From Faecalimonas sp. (lineage in GTDB: Bacteria > Bacillota_A > Clostridia > Lachnospirales > Lachnospiraceae): a stretch of DNA of 12,484 bases. The notes under the pieces are model-generated. The model worked only from the letters and a program-made list of their open reading frames with translations, was not told the origin of the DNA and did no database searches. The position numbers and the translations under genes were made by a program. Shown here piece after piece: positions 5,898-12,484 of the stretch (the first letter of the stretch is position 1; every line of letters starts with the position of its first letter). The stretch is taken from assembly GCA_026169575.1 (NCBI GenBank), contig JAPFCT010000273.1, positions 1-12,484 on the forward strand. The letters run 5' to 3'.

Positions 5898-7196
5898 TTG
5901 GACTCGAGTGTCGTCATACAATTAATTATTTTAGCCGTACTGATTCTTTTATCAGCATTATTTTCATCGGCAGAGACCTCTTTGACAACCTCTAACAAAC
6001 TAAAAATTCAATCACTGGCAGACCAGGGAAGCAAGCGCGCCCGCATTCTTCTGAAGATTTCAGAGGATTCCGGGAAGATGCTGAGTGCAATCCTGATCGG
6101 AAATAACCTTGTGAACAATGCCGCGACTGCGCTGACAACTTCTCTGATCATTCAGCTGTTCGGAAATTCCGCAGTCGGTATCGCGACCGGTGTGATCACG
6201 TTATTGATCTTGATCTTCGGAGAGATTTCCCCAAAGACACTGGCAACGATCCATTCAGAAAAGATGGCGCTTCTCTATGCGCCGCTGATCCATTTTCTGA
6301 TGAAGATCTTTACCCCGGTCATCTTTATTGTAAACAAGCTCTCCATGGGCGTTCTGTTTCTTCTGCGTGTCAGCCCGGACCAGAAGGTCAATACGATGAC
6401 CGAGCATGAGCTTCGGACGATCGTAGATGTCAGCCACGAGGACGGGGTGATTGAATCGGAAGAAAAAGAAATGATCTATAATGTATTCGATATGGGAGAT
6501 GCCAAAGCAAAGGATATTATGGTGCCTCGTGTCCATGTGACGTTCGCTGATATCAACAGCACTTACGATGAACTGATCGAGATTTTCCGGGAGGACAAGT
6601 TTACAAGACTTCCGATCTACGAAGAGACGACCGACAATGTCGTTGGTACGATCAATATGAAAGACCTTCTGCTGTACAATTACAATGACAAGAAGGAATT
6701 TCACGTCAGAGATATTTTAAGAGAAGCCTACTTTACTTATGAGTACAAGAGTATCTCCGAACTGCTCGTAGAGATGCGTCAGGCTTCGATCAACATCGCT
6801 ATCGTTCTCGATGAATACGGCGAGACTGCCGGACTGATCACCCTCGAAGACTTGCTTGAGGAGATCGTCGGTGAGATCCATGATGAGTATGATGAAAATG
6901 AAGAAGAATTTATCCGCCAGATCAACGAGCGGGAATATATCATCGAAGGTTCCATGAATCTCGACGATCTCAATGACAGCCTCGGACTGAATTTCTCCTC
7001 GGAAGACTATGATTCCCTCGGTGGATTTATCATTGAACATCTTGACCGTCTTCCGGAAGAAGGCGATGAATTTACAACCGAAGATGGGATCCGCCTTGTT
7101 GTGGATGCGCTTCAGAAGAACCGTGTGGAAAGCGTCCATTTATACATCCCGGAAGGGTTCCATGACCAGAAGGAAGAAGATTCCTTTGATTTCTAA
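5898..7196 (+). CDS. CNNM/HlyC-CorC family membrane protein with CBS pair
   Basis: Integral membrane protein of the hemolysin C/CorC/CNNM family, whose members are linked to Mg2+ or Co2+ export and tolerance; the hemolysin name is historical. The 432 residues run as a DUF21 transmembrane domain (about 1-180, with IGNNLVNNAAT and the GEISPKT segment), a pair of CBS nucleotide-binding domains (about 200-325, with MVPR and the LDEYGETAGLIT stretch), and a CorC_HlyC C-terminal domain (about 340-425), rich in Asp and Glu. The start is TTG, a rare start codon, chosen because the ribosome site at 5880-5886 rules out the earlier GTG. It is the only plus-strand gene in the window and is transcribed alone from its own promoter to the terminator at 7197-7246. 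The ion it handles cannot be read from the sequence. Confidence 0.94.
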   Translation: MDSSVVIQLIILAVLILLSALFSSAETSLTTSNKLKIQSLADQGSKRARILLKISEDSGKMLSAILIGNNLVNNAATALTTSLIIQLFGNSAVGIATGVITLLILIFGEISPKTLATIHSEKMALLYAPLIHFLMKIFTPVIFIVNKLSMGVLFLLRVSPDQKVNTMTEHELRTIVDVSHEDGVIESEEKEMIYNVFDMGDAKAKDIMVPRVHVTFADINSTYDELIEIFREDKFTRLPIYEETTDNVVGTINMKDLLLYNYNDKKEFHVRDILREAYFTYEYKSISELLVEMRQASINIAIVLDEYGETAGLITLEDLLEEIVGEIHDEYDENEEEFIRQINEREYIIEGSMNLDDLNDSLGLNFSSEDYDSLGGFIIEHLDRLPEEGDEFTTEDGIRLVVDALQKNRVESVHLYIPEGFHDQKEEDSFDF

Positions 7197-7246
7197 AAAA
7201 GAGTTGCTGCAATATGGCATCTGTCCATTTTGCAGCAACTCTTTTT
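7197..7246. terminator. Bidirectional terminator between converging genes
   Basis: GAGTTGCTGCAA (7201-7212) pairs perfectly with TTGCAGCAACTC (7230-7241), with a further ATGG/CCAT pairing inside the loop. A runs precede and five T follow, so both strands yield a stem and a U-tract. It begins right after the CNNM stop codon and ends 15 bp before the stop codon of the sigma-like gene, serving both. Confidence 0.93.
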
Positions 7247-7261
7247 GCTTCCTATATCTGA

Positions 7262-8002
7262 CTATTGTTCTCCGAGATTGAGGATGTCATTGATCTCTTC
7301 CTCCGGCATATCAAGAAAAGCGGACAATTCCTCTATCGTCACATCTCTTCCCGTCTCTTCTTTCAGCTTCTTGATATTGTCATCAAGATCGGTATATTTT
7401 TCTAAAAGAGTGTGATCTCTCCGTTTGACTTCTGTCTGTTCCTCGATCAGCATCTGCATTCCCCTGCGCACTTCATCCATGACTTTCTCATGCGCCTCTT
7501 CTGCGGATTCCAGTTCATCTAGCGCAAGCATCAGGCTGACATTTCCTTCCTGGATCAGATCTCCGAGAAATACCTCCTTGTGATACAGTTCTTTTGCAGT
7601 TTCCACAACGCTTTCAAGATACAGTTCGATCAGTCTTCCCCTTGCAAGTGCATCTCCTGCTGCCGATGCCTCAAACAGTTTTTGCCGCTCTCCTTCTTCC
7701 TCTTCCTTTATCATCCGGATTTCTTCCATATAGCGGTCGAGATAGCGTTTTTCCTCCTCTGTATAGTGTTCTTCCGGCTTTTCTTCTGTCTTCTCTGTGA
7801 CAGTTCCTCCCTGCTTTATATAACCTTTGACTGTCACCTTCTGCGACAACAGATAATCACAGACCAGTTCCATCTGTTCTCCGGAAAGTCCATCCTCCGC
7901 AAAATACGCTTCTACCTCTTCAACAGAAAGTACATTTGCTTTTTCCTGTGCTTTCTGAAGGATTCCACCTAATTTCTCCCGAAATTCTAATCTGTCACTC
8001 AT
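7262..8002 (-). CDS. Truncated sigma-70-like protein
   Basis: A 246-residue acidic protein that resembles parts of a primary sigma factor. Residues 1-60 look like region 1.1 (KAQEKANVLSVEEVEAYF, then a short helix bundle). Residues 65-110 are a charged Glu/Lys linker. Residues 110-166 match regions 1.2-2.2, including DLIQEGN (148-154), the contact surface for the polymerase clamp helices. Residues 204-245 resemble region 3 (DVTIEELSAFLDMPEEEI). The tryptophan- and aromatic-rich region 2.3-2.4, which melts and reads the -10 box, and region 4, which reads the -35 box, are both absent. It therefore may bind core polymerase without choosing promoters. The ATG follows GAGGATTAAG. It has its own promoter at 8039-8067. 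The function is unknown; sigma-like regulator or anti-sigma-type competitor is inference. Confidence 0.75.
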   Translation of the reverse strand: MSDRLEFREKLGGILQKAQEKANVLSVEEVEAYFAEDGLSGEQMELVCDYLLSQKVTVKGYIKQGGTVTEKTEEKPEEHYTEEEKRYLDRYMEEIRMIKEEEEGERQKLFEASAAGDALARGRLIELYLESVVETAKELYHKEVFLGDLIQEGNVSLMLALDELESAEEAHEKVMDEVRRGMQMLIEEQTEVKRRDHTLLEKYTDLDDNIKKLKEETGRDVTIEELSAFLDMPEEEINDILNLGEQ

Positions 8003-8038
8003 ATCTTAATCCTCTTTTCTGCTTTGTATATCTAACCT

Positions 8039-8067
8039 ATTCTACTCATTTTCCATGCCTTTGTAAA
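8039..8067 (-). promoter_or_regulatory. Promoter of the sigma-like gene
   Basis: On the minus strand TTTACA (8067-8062), a 17-bp spacer and TAGAAT (8044-8039) match the sigma-A consensus well. It lies within the 100-bp gap after the amidase gene, where no terminator hairpin is evident, so read-through from the amidase is also possible. Confidence 0.65.
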
Positions 8068-8102
8068 GCACTGTGATCTGTTTTTTCATACACTTTCCCT
8101 GC

Positions 8103-8897
8103 TCAGTGAATCACGATCGTCGGATAGCCCGCCCATTTCAGCCGCTGTTCCATCTGTGCCGCCTCCTGCAAGGTCGGATAGCTTCCGACAACTACGCGGT
8201 AAAATCCATTTGAATCCTCAATTCTCGCCGGATATTCCTGCTCCTGAAGTTCTCTTAACAAGTTGTTGGCATACACCTGATTGCGGAATGCTCCGACCTG
8301 CACACGGTATCTGCCTCCTGCACCGCCGGCAGTTCCGCCGCTTCCCGGTGCATTTCCCCCGCTGCTGCTCTCCAGCGTATCCAGGATCCCGGATGCGATC
8401 GCCTCGGCAATATCCTGAAAATTATCATCAAACAGCTGATTGTCCGTATCGGAATTGATAAATCCGACTTCTACAAGAACCGCCGGCATCTTTGTCCTGC
8501 GCAGCACGATCAGATTTGGTCTCGCCTTGACTCCGAGGTTCACAAACCCGATGGACTCCAGCTGCTCATTGATATTCTGCGCCATCTCATACTTGATACC
8601 GGATTTGTCATAGACAAGCGACTCTACACCCGACACTGCATTTGCAGTCGGATAGGAATTCCGGTGGATTGACACAAAGAAATCTACGCCTGCATTGTTC
8701 GCCTCCATTGCTTTCTCATACGGCGACTCATATACATCCGTCGTCCTTGTATATTCTACATCCAATCCGTTATTCTGTAAAATCTGCCCGATCGCCAGTG
8801 TCAGTTTCAATGTGTCATCCTTTTCCTGCCTGCCGTTATATACTGCTCCCGGGTCACGTCCGCCGTGCCCGGCATCTAACATAATTGAATATGGCAT
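8103..8897 (-). CDS. N-acetylmuramoyl-L-alanine amidase with C-terminal SPOR domain
   Basis: Zn2+ amidase (Amidase_3 family) that cuts the bond between MurNAc and L-alanine in peptidoglycan. In the 264-residue product the zinc ligands are His11 (LDAGHGG), Glu25 (RQEKD) and His78 (SIHRNS), and the catalytic Glu is 143 (LVEVGF). A glycine-serine linker (about 178-195) leads to a SPOR domain (196-264), which in other bacteria binds glycan strands stripped of stem peptides. There is no signal peptide or membrane segment: the catalytic domain begins at residue 4. An ATG at 8960 would add 21 residues that are not signal-like, and GGAGG stands seven bases before the ATG at 8897, so I chose the latter. 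How it would reach the wall is unclear: lysis, an unknown route, or action inside a sporulating mother cell. It follows the flippase gene by 123 bp. Confidence 0.92.
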   Translation of the reverse strand: MPYSIMLDAGHGGRDPGAVYNGRQEKDDTLKLTLAIGQILQNNGLDVEYTRTTDVYESPYEKAMEANNAGVDFFVSIHRNSYPTANAVSGVESLVYDKSGIKYEMAQNINEQLESIGFVNLGVKARPNLIVLRRTKMPAVLVEVGFINSDTDNQLFDDNFQDIAEAIASGILDTLESSSGGNAPGSGGTAGGAGGRYRVQVGAFRNQVYANNLLRELQEQEYPARIEDSNGFYRVVVGSYPTLQEAAQMEQRLKWAGYPTIVIH

Positions 8898-9020
8898 ATT
8901 TGTGCCTCCGATAAATTTCTTTATCATTATTCTATGCAGGACATCCCGCTTTGTTTCCACCGTTTTTCCATCGGTTTCTTTTCCCGTTTAATAGCTGAGC
9001 ATGCAGGTGAAATTCTACTG

Positions 9021-10643
9021 CTATTCCCCGGATGATCTGGCGCCTCGCTGTCTTTTGTACCTCTGTTCCATCCGCCGTCTTTTCTCCGCCGCCTTCAGTT
9101 TTGTCATGATCGTCGTATAAAGGCTCAGATAGATCAGTCCGCCGACTGCAACCGCAAATAAAAGGCTTACCAGATTTGATCCGGTGACAAGTTCCAATAG
9201 GTAATAGACGCCCCACGCGGCCGCTCCCATCGGAATCGATGCCAGGATCGGACATAGATAGGCAATTCCCCATGGATTTTTGTAACGGATATATTTCTTC
9301 ATAGAAATATCGTTCAAAATGCAGATCAAAACAGAATAGACGATCGTCGCCACGAGTACCGCGTAAATGCCAAGCGGAGTCATCTTAAGCAGGACTACAA
9401 GCAGTCCGACATTGATTAACAGCGAGATTGCAGCATTCCACATCGGCAGATTCGCCTTCCCGATCCCCTGAAGCACACCGTTAGACACATTTGAATTCGT
9501 ATTGAAAATGATCGTCACTGCGCCAATAATTAACAGCGTCCCTGCCGTTCCATTTGTATTTGGAAACAATAGTCTGGTGATCGGATATGCCAGCACTGCC
9601 AGTCCCACCGCCGATGGGATCGAGATGAACATCGACAGCTGAGTCGCCTCGTGAATCTTCTTTCTCGCCGCCTTCATCTTCTTCTGTGCATACAGTGCCG
9701 ACACTTCTGGGATCATCGATGTCGGAGCCGCGCCTGCAAGCGTCAGCGGGATATTGATGATTGTCAGAAAATACACGGAATACTCCCCGTAAAGGGTACT
9801 CACCATCTCCGGGCTTACGCCCTGCTTTCCCGCCAGTTCAGAATACATCACACCATTGATATAACCGTTAATATTATAAATGAAAGAACTGAAAATGATC
9901 GGTGTCACGATCAAAAATAACACACGGAAAATATCCCGGTAGCTGTCTTCCTTGCCGGTCCGGTCTGCCTTCACATGCCGTGCGATCTGCTTTCTGTTGA
10001 CTGCATACGCAGCAACCATAAAGAGCAGTGCGATCAGTACCCCCGCTCCAGTTCCAACAGTTCCTCCGGCCGCTCCCCATTTTGCGATTCCTTCTTTTGT
10101 GCCATCGGAAAAGAACCGGATAAAGAGCCACGCTGCACCGAGACTGACTGCCGCGTTGAGGATCTGCTCAATGATCTGTGACAGTGATGTCGGAAGCATA
10201 TTGCTGTGCGCCTGAAAATAGCCGCGGTATACTCCGAGGATCCCAGACAAGAAAATCGTCGGTGCAAGAACCTGAAGCGCCAGAACTGCTCCCGGCTGAT
10301 TGCTTGGAATCATATATTTTGCCCCAAACAGACAGAACAGTGCGCTTGCACCGCTCAGGATCATCGTATAGATCAACGCGCCTCTGAAAAATTTCTGCGC
10401 ATTTTTATATTCCTTAAATGCCAGCCGCTCCGCGATCACCTTCGATACTGCCTGCGGAATACTGAAAGATGCAATCATCAGCAGAATCAGATACGCATTC
10501 TGCGCAAGTCCATAGTAACCGATGCCCACCTCCCCGACGATCTCCGACAGCGGACTTTTGTACAGTAATCCAATTACTTTCGAGATCAATGCCGCAATCA
10601 TCAAAAAGGAGGCATTTCTCAGTAAATTATTCTTTTGTGTCAT
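9021..10643 (-). CDS. MurJ/SpoVB-type polysaccharide biosynthesis flippase (MOP superfamily)
   Basis: Multi-pass membrane protein of 540 residues with about 14 hydrophobic segments, starting NLLRNASFLMIAALISKVIG, the typical N-terminus of SpoVB, YtgP (MurJ) and related exporters. Family members flip lipid II or other undecaprenyl-linked sugars across the membrane; SpoVB serves spore cortex synthesis. Signature stretches include GVYRGYFQAHSNMLPTSLSQ (about 138-157) and TSMIPEVSAL (about 311-320). The C-terminus is a basic cytoplasmic tail rich in Arg and Lys. The ATG has GGAGC ahead of it. The gene precedes the amidase, which fits a role in peptidoglycan turnover, but MurJ and SpoVB cannot be told apart by eye. 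Confidence 0.9.
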   Translation of the reverse strand: MTQKNNLLRNASFLMIAALISKVIGLLYKSPLSEIVGEVGIGYYGLAQNAYLILLMIASFSIPQAVSKVIAERLAFKEYKNAQKFFRGALIYTMILSGASALFCLFGAKYMIPSNQPGAVLALQVLAPTIFLSGILGVYRGYFQAHSNMLPTSLSQIIEQILNAAVSLGAAWLFIRFFSDGTKEGIAKWGAAGGTVGTGAGVLIALLFMVAAYAVNRKQIARHVKADRTGKEDSYRDIFRVLFLIVTPIIFSSFIYNINGYINGVMYSELAGKQGVSPEMVSTLYGEYSVYFLTIINIPLTLAGAAPTSMIPEVSALYAQKKMKAARKKIHEATQLSMFISIPSAVGLAVLAYPITRLLFPNTNGTAGTLLIIGAVTIIFNTNSNVSNGVLQGIGKANLPMWNAAISLLINVGLLVVLLKMTPLGIYAVLVATIVYSVLICILNDISMKKYIRYKNPWGIAYLCPILASIPMGAAAWGVYYLLELVTGSNLVSLLFAVAVGGLIYLSLYTTIMTKLKAAEKRRRMEQRYKRQRGARSSGE

Positions 10644-10668
10644 TTATTTGCTCCTATCTTCCTATATA

Positions 10669-10706
10669 GAAAAAGTGTCATACTGCTTTTAGTATAACAC
10701 TTTTTC
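10669..10706. repeat. Long inverted repeat ahead of the flippase gene (terminator or operator)
   Basis: Two 16-bp arms (10669-10684 and 10691-10706) pair with one mismatch around a 6-nt loop. On the minus strand the arm contains TATACT, a good -10 box, and the second arm ends in CACTTTTTC. It may be a weak AT-rich terminator for the HAD gene, an operator over the flippase promoter, or both. The -35 box for TATACT is poor. Confidence 0.65.
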
Positions 10707-10734
10707 ACGAAAAAACCTCTATATTTTTTCAGAT

Positions 10735-10861
10735 GATAGACCATTTTGCAAAAATAACTGTTCTGCCGATATGTCACTTTACCAGAAATAATTTCTCTAC
10801 TGATATGCTGTTTTGCAAAAGATAATTTTTCCATATCCTATATGCTTTTACAAGTGTAAAG
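10735..10861. repeat. Degenerate direct repeats with TTTTGCAAAA palindromes
   Basis: Four loosely similar units begin at 10735, 10768, 10802 and 10839, each starting GATATG-like and followed by TTTTGCAAAA- or TTTACCAGAA-like sequence. The spacing is 33, 34 and 37 bp. Units 1 and 3 hold the perfect 10-bp palindrome TTTTGCAAAA (10744-10753, 10811-10820). It lies between the HAD stop codon and the flippase gene, and I see no gene in it. Low complexity could explain part of the likeness. Confidence 0.4.
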
Positions 10862-10864
10862 AGA

Positions 10865-11503
10865 CTACTCTGTAAAGATCTCAAGAAGTTCCTGAAACTG
10901 CCCGATTTTCGCTGCTGCATCCAAAACCTCACCGAATCCATATGCTGCAAAGATCATCGACACTTTCGCCATCTCACATGCCTCATAGTCTCCGAGCGTA
11001 TCTCCGATATAGACCGGATATTTCAACTCATTTCTATCTGCGACACTTCTGATATTTTCGCCTTTGGAACATTTTGTATTCCCAAAGCATTCCATATCCG
11101 TCACGATGTCGCCAAGACCTGTTTTCTCCAAAAATAATTCAATATAACCGCTCTGGCAGTTGCTCACGATAAACAGCGGATACTTTTCTGCCAGCCTTCG
11201 CATAACGGAAGCCACATCAGGAAATGTAAGATCCCCCTCATATTCTGACAATGCCTCATGTTCATAGCGACAGCAGCGCTCCATAATATGTTCCCGCTGC
11301 GCTTCTGACGCCTCCGGGAGAACGCTTTTCGCGATCACATCCATCGGTTTCCCAAATAACCCCTTTAACATCTCCCCGGTCAGATGAATATCCCTGATTC
11401 CTTCTTCTTCGATTGCCTGATTCCATGCGTCCGCTACGATTTCCGTCGAATCCCACAGCGTACCGTCCACATCAAAAATAATCCCATCTGCTCTCATTCT
11501 CAT
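10865..11503 (-). CDS. HAD family hydrolase (phosphatase)
   Basis: Predicted Mg2+-dependent phosphatase of the haloacid dehalogenase superfamily, 212 residues, closest in build to phosphoglycolate phosphatase-like members. Motif I is DVDGT at 11-15 with Asp11 as nucleophile and Asp13 as general acid. The helical cap lies at about 20-90. Motif II is VSN at 113-115, the motif III lysine is Lys147 (CSKGE), and motif IV is GDTLGD at 167-172. All catalytic residues are present. The start codon overlaps the stop codon of the upstream methyltransferase gene as ATGA, a sign of coupled translation; another ATG lies two codons on. The natural substrate is unknown. Confidence 0.9.
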   Translation of the reverse strand: MRMRADGIIFDVDGTLWDSTEIVADAWNQAIEEEGIRDIHLTGEMLKGLFGKPMDVIAKSVLPEASEAQREHIMERCCRYEHEALSEYEGDLTFPDVASVMRRLAEKYPLFIVSNCQSGYIELFLEKTGLGDIVTDMECFGNTKCSKGENIRSVADRNELKYPVYIGDTLGDYEACEMAKVSMIFAAYGFGEVLDAAAKIGQFQELLEIFTE

Positions 11504-11997
11504 CTCTCTTTTCTTCTCCCTTCCAGTTCCAGTAAATACCGCTTCACATCATCCCCGCATCCAAATCCGGATATATCCCCGTTTTTATGGATCACGCGGT
11601 GACATGGAACGATAATGAGGATTGGGTTTCGATTGTTCGCCTGCCCGACTGCCCGGACTGCTTTCGGATTTCCGATCCCGACTGCAATCTCTGCATAACT
11701 CCTCGTCTCCCCATATGGAATTCTGCGAAGTTCTTCCCATACTCGCTTCTGAAATGCCGTCCCTTCTGCTCTGATTGGAATCGTAAACTCCCGTCTGTTG
11801 CCAGCAAAATATTCCCGAAGCTGACAGTAAATTTCATAGAGGACATCCGAATGCGGATGATATCGCTGTTCGGATTGCTTCTCTGACAGCAAACTAGCAT
11901 TTTCTCTTTCTAAAAAAAGATCTGTCAGACATCCATCTGTTTCTGAAATTGTCAGGACGCCGATGGGACTTTGAAATGTATAAGACTGTTTTAACAT
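11500..11997 (-). CDS. ogt: Methylated-DNA--[protein]-cysteine S-methyltransferase (Ogt/AGT)
   Basis: Suicide DNA-repair protein that moves the alkyl group from O6-alkylguanine to its own cysteine. The 165-residue product has a small N-terminal domain (1-75) and the conserved C-terminal domain with FQKRVWEELRRIPYGET (82-98), the DNA-binding helix KAVRAVGQANNRNP (112-125), and the active site PCHRV, with acceptor Cys132. The ATG at 11997 follows AAAGGAT. An ATG at 12078 would add 27 residues with no likeness to the family. It shares a transcript with the HAD phosphatase. It lacks the AdaA-type regulator domain, so nothing here shows an adaptive response. Confidence 0.95.
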   Translation of the reverse strand: MLKQSYTFQSPIGVLTISETDGCLTDLFLERENASLLSEKQSEQRYHPHSDVLYEIYCQLREYFAGNRREFTIPIRAEGTAFQKRVWEELRRIPYGETRSYAEIAVGIGNPKAVRAVGQANNRNPILIIVPCHRVIHKNGDISGFGCGDDVKRYLLELEGRRKER

Positions 11998-12112
11998 TTT
12001 TATTGTATCCTTTTCTCTGTTACTCTCTTGACTATACTTGACACGCCCTATGTCGAAGACAAATAGATTACGACACATTGGATAAAATTAACACTTACGA
12101 AACTATAAACAT

Positions 12113-12142
12113 ATTTTAACATATAACTCAGCTGCTTGTCAT
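12113..12142 (-). promoter_or_regulatory. Possible promoter for ogt
   Basis: On the minus strand ATGACA (12142-12137), an 18-bp spacer and TAAAAT (12118-12113) give a moderate sigma-A match about 115 bp before the ogt start. The remaining gap from 11998 to 12251 is AT-rich and shows no gene or clear RNA structure. A TATAGT nearer ogt (around 12033) lacks a good -35 box. Confidence 0.35.
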
Positions 12143-12251
12143 AAGAAAACATGAATTTTAAGAAGCGAATAAATTTCCCTTTTCTAAAGAGCCAAATGTT
12201 TTACCCAATTCTTGACAAAGAGCCCGGATAGTTCCATGCGCGGCACACTGC

Positions 12252-12281
12252 AAAAAAGGGACTGCCTTACGGCAATCCCTT
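12252..12281 (-). terminator. Terminator of tuf
   Basis: On the minus strand AAGGGA-TGCC pairs with GGCA-TCCCTT around a 4-nt loop, with one mismatch, and is followed by six T (12257-12252). It begins about 20 bp after the tuf stop codon. Confidence 0.9.
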
Positions 12282-12302
12282 AAAAATTTATTCGTCTTTT
12301 AA

Positions 12303-12484
12303 TTATTCAACGATTGTAGCAACTCTTCCTGATCCTACTGTACGTCCACCTTCACGGATAGCGAAACGTAAACCTTGTTCCATAGCTACTGGATGGATCA
12401 GTTCAATAGACATTTCTACGTTATCTCCAGGCATGCACATTTCTGTACCTTCTGGTAAGTGGCAAACACCTGTTACGTCAGTTG
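12303..12484 (-). CDS. tuf: Elongation factor Tu, C-terminal end (partial)
   Basis: Only the last 59 residues are inside the window. They match the end of domain 3 of EF-Tu, with [30 protein letters not shown] and the final [11 protein letters not shown]-Tu carries aminoacyl-tRNA to the ribosome as a GTPase. Codon use is strongly biased (ACA, GGA, GTA, GAA), as expected for a highly expressed gene. The 5' part lies beyond the window edge, so gene order upstream (often fusA) cannot be checked. Confidence 0.97.
   Translation of the reverse strand, partial: TDVTGVCHLPEGTEMCMPGDNVEMSIELIHPVAMEQGLRFAIREGGRTVGSGRVATIVE

Noticed and set aside
6255..7139. Long antisense frames under the CNNM gene
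   Set aside because: They mirror the CNNM coding sequence, and no promoter or ribosome site supports them.
7580..7972. 130-codon plus-strand frame over the sigma-like gene
   Set aside because: It is Phe- and Cys-rich because it is the complement of a Glu/Lys-rich gene; no ribosome site.
10640..10834. 64-codon open frame on the minus strand ending in ATGA over the flippase start
   Set aside because: It has no properly spaced ribosome site, runs through an inverted repeat and a -10 box, and its Lys/Tyr/Phe-rich make-up fits translated AT-rich intergenic DNA. Kept only as a note under the repeat finding.
12030..12066. Imperfect TTCGACA/TGTCAAG dyad before ogt as an operator
   Set aside because: Only five of seven positions match and it overlaps a promoter candidate with a poor -35 box; not strong enough to call.

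Overview
This 12.5-kb window looks like core chromosome of an anaerobic Gram-positive from the Clostridia, most likely the Lachnospiraceae. The evidence is the moderate GC content, strong AGGAGG-type ribosome binding sites, sigma-A-like promoters with 17-bp spacers, the order murB-rapZ-whiA-HPr, and the protein styles (WhiA, MhsT-type NSS transporter, CNNM/HlyC protein, SpoVB/MurJ flippase). No phage, insertion sequence, CRISPR array, toxin-antitoxin pair or defence island was seen. The species assignment is inference from sequence style, not from a search.

Layout, left to right. At positions 1-28 lies the 5' end of a tRNA (probably tRNA-Glu, minus strand), with a consensus promoter and phased A-tracts behind it. 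Next, on the minus strand, come an 11-TM sodium:amino-acid symporter (294-1673) and a lipid kinase of the DagK/YegS family (1673-2626), coupled by a TAATG overlap. A strong terminator (2658-2685) separates them from a tightly packed envelope/regulation operon, transcribed murB -> rapZ -> whiA -> HPr/Crh-like gene (5710 down to 2697). At 5795-5859 two consensus promoters stand back to back, one for murB and one for the only plus-strand gene, a CNNM/HlyC membrane protein (5898-7196, TTG start). That gene converges on a truncated sigma-70-like protein (7262-8002), with a shared bidirectional terminator between them.

Further right, still on the minus strand, are an N-acetylmuramoyl-L-alanine amidase with a SPOR domain but no signal peptide (8103-8897), a MurJ/SpoVB-type flippase (9021-10643), a repeat- and palindrome-rich intergenic region (10644-10864), a HAD phosphatase overlapping an O6-alkylguanine-DNA methyltransferase by ATGA (10865-11997), and the last 59 codons of tuf with its terminator (12252-12484).

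The theme is cell-envelope synthesis and its control. MurB and the flippase act on peptidoglycan precursors, and the amidase cuts peptidoglycan. RapZ, WhiA and the HPr/Crh paralogue are regulators that in other Firmicutes link metabolic state to wall synthesis and division. The most notable points are the HPr-like protein with Glu in place of the catalytic His15, the sigma-like protein lacking the promoter-reading regions, the leaderless SPOR amidase, and the structured DNA ahead of the flippase gene. I see no clear sign of a wholly new system; these are modest leads in an otherwise ordinary region.
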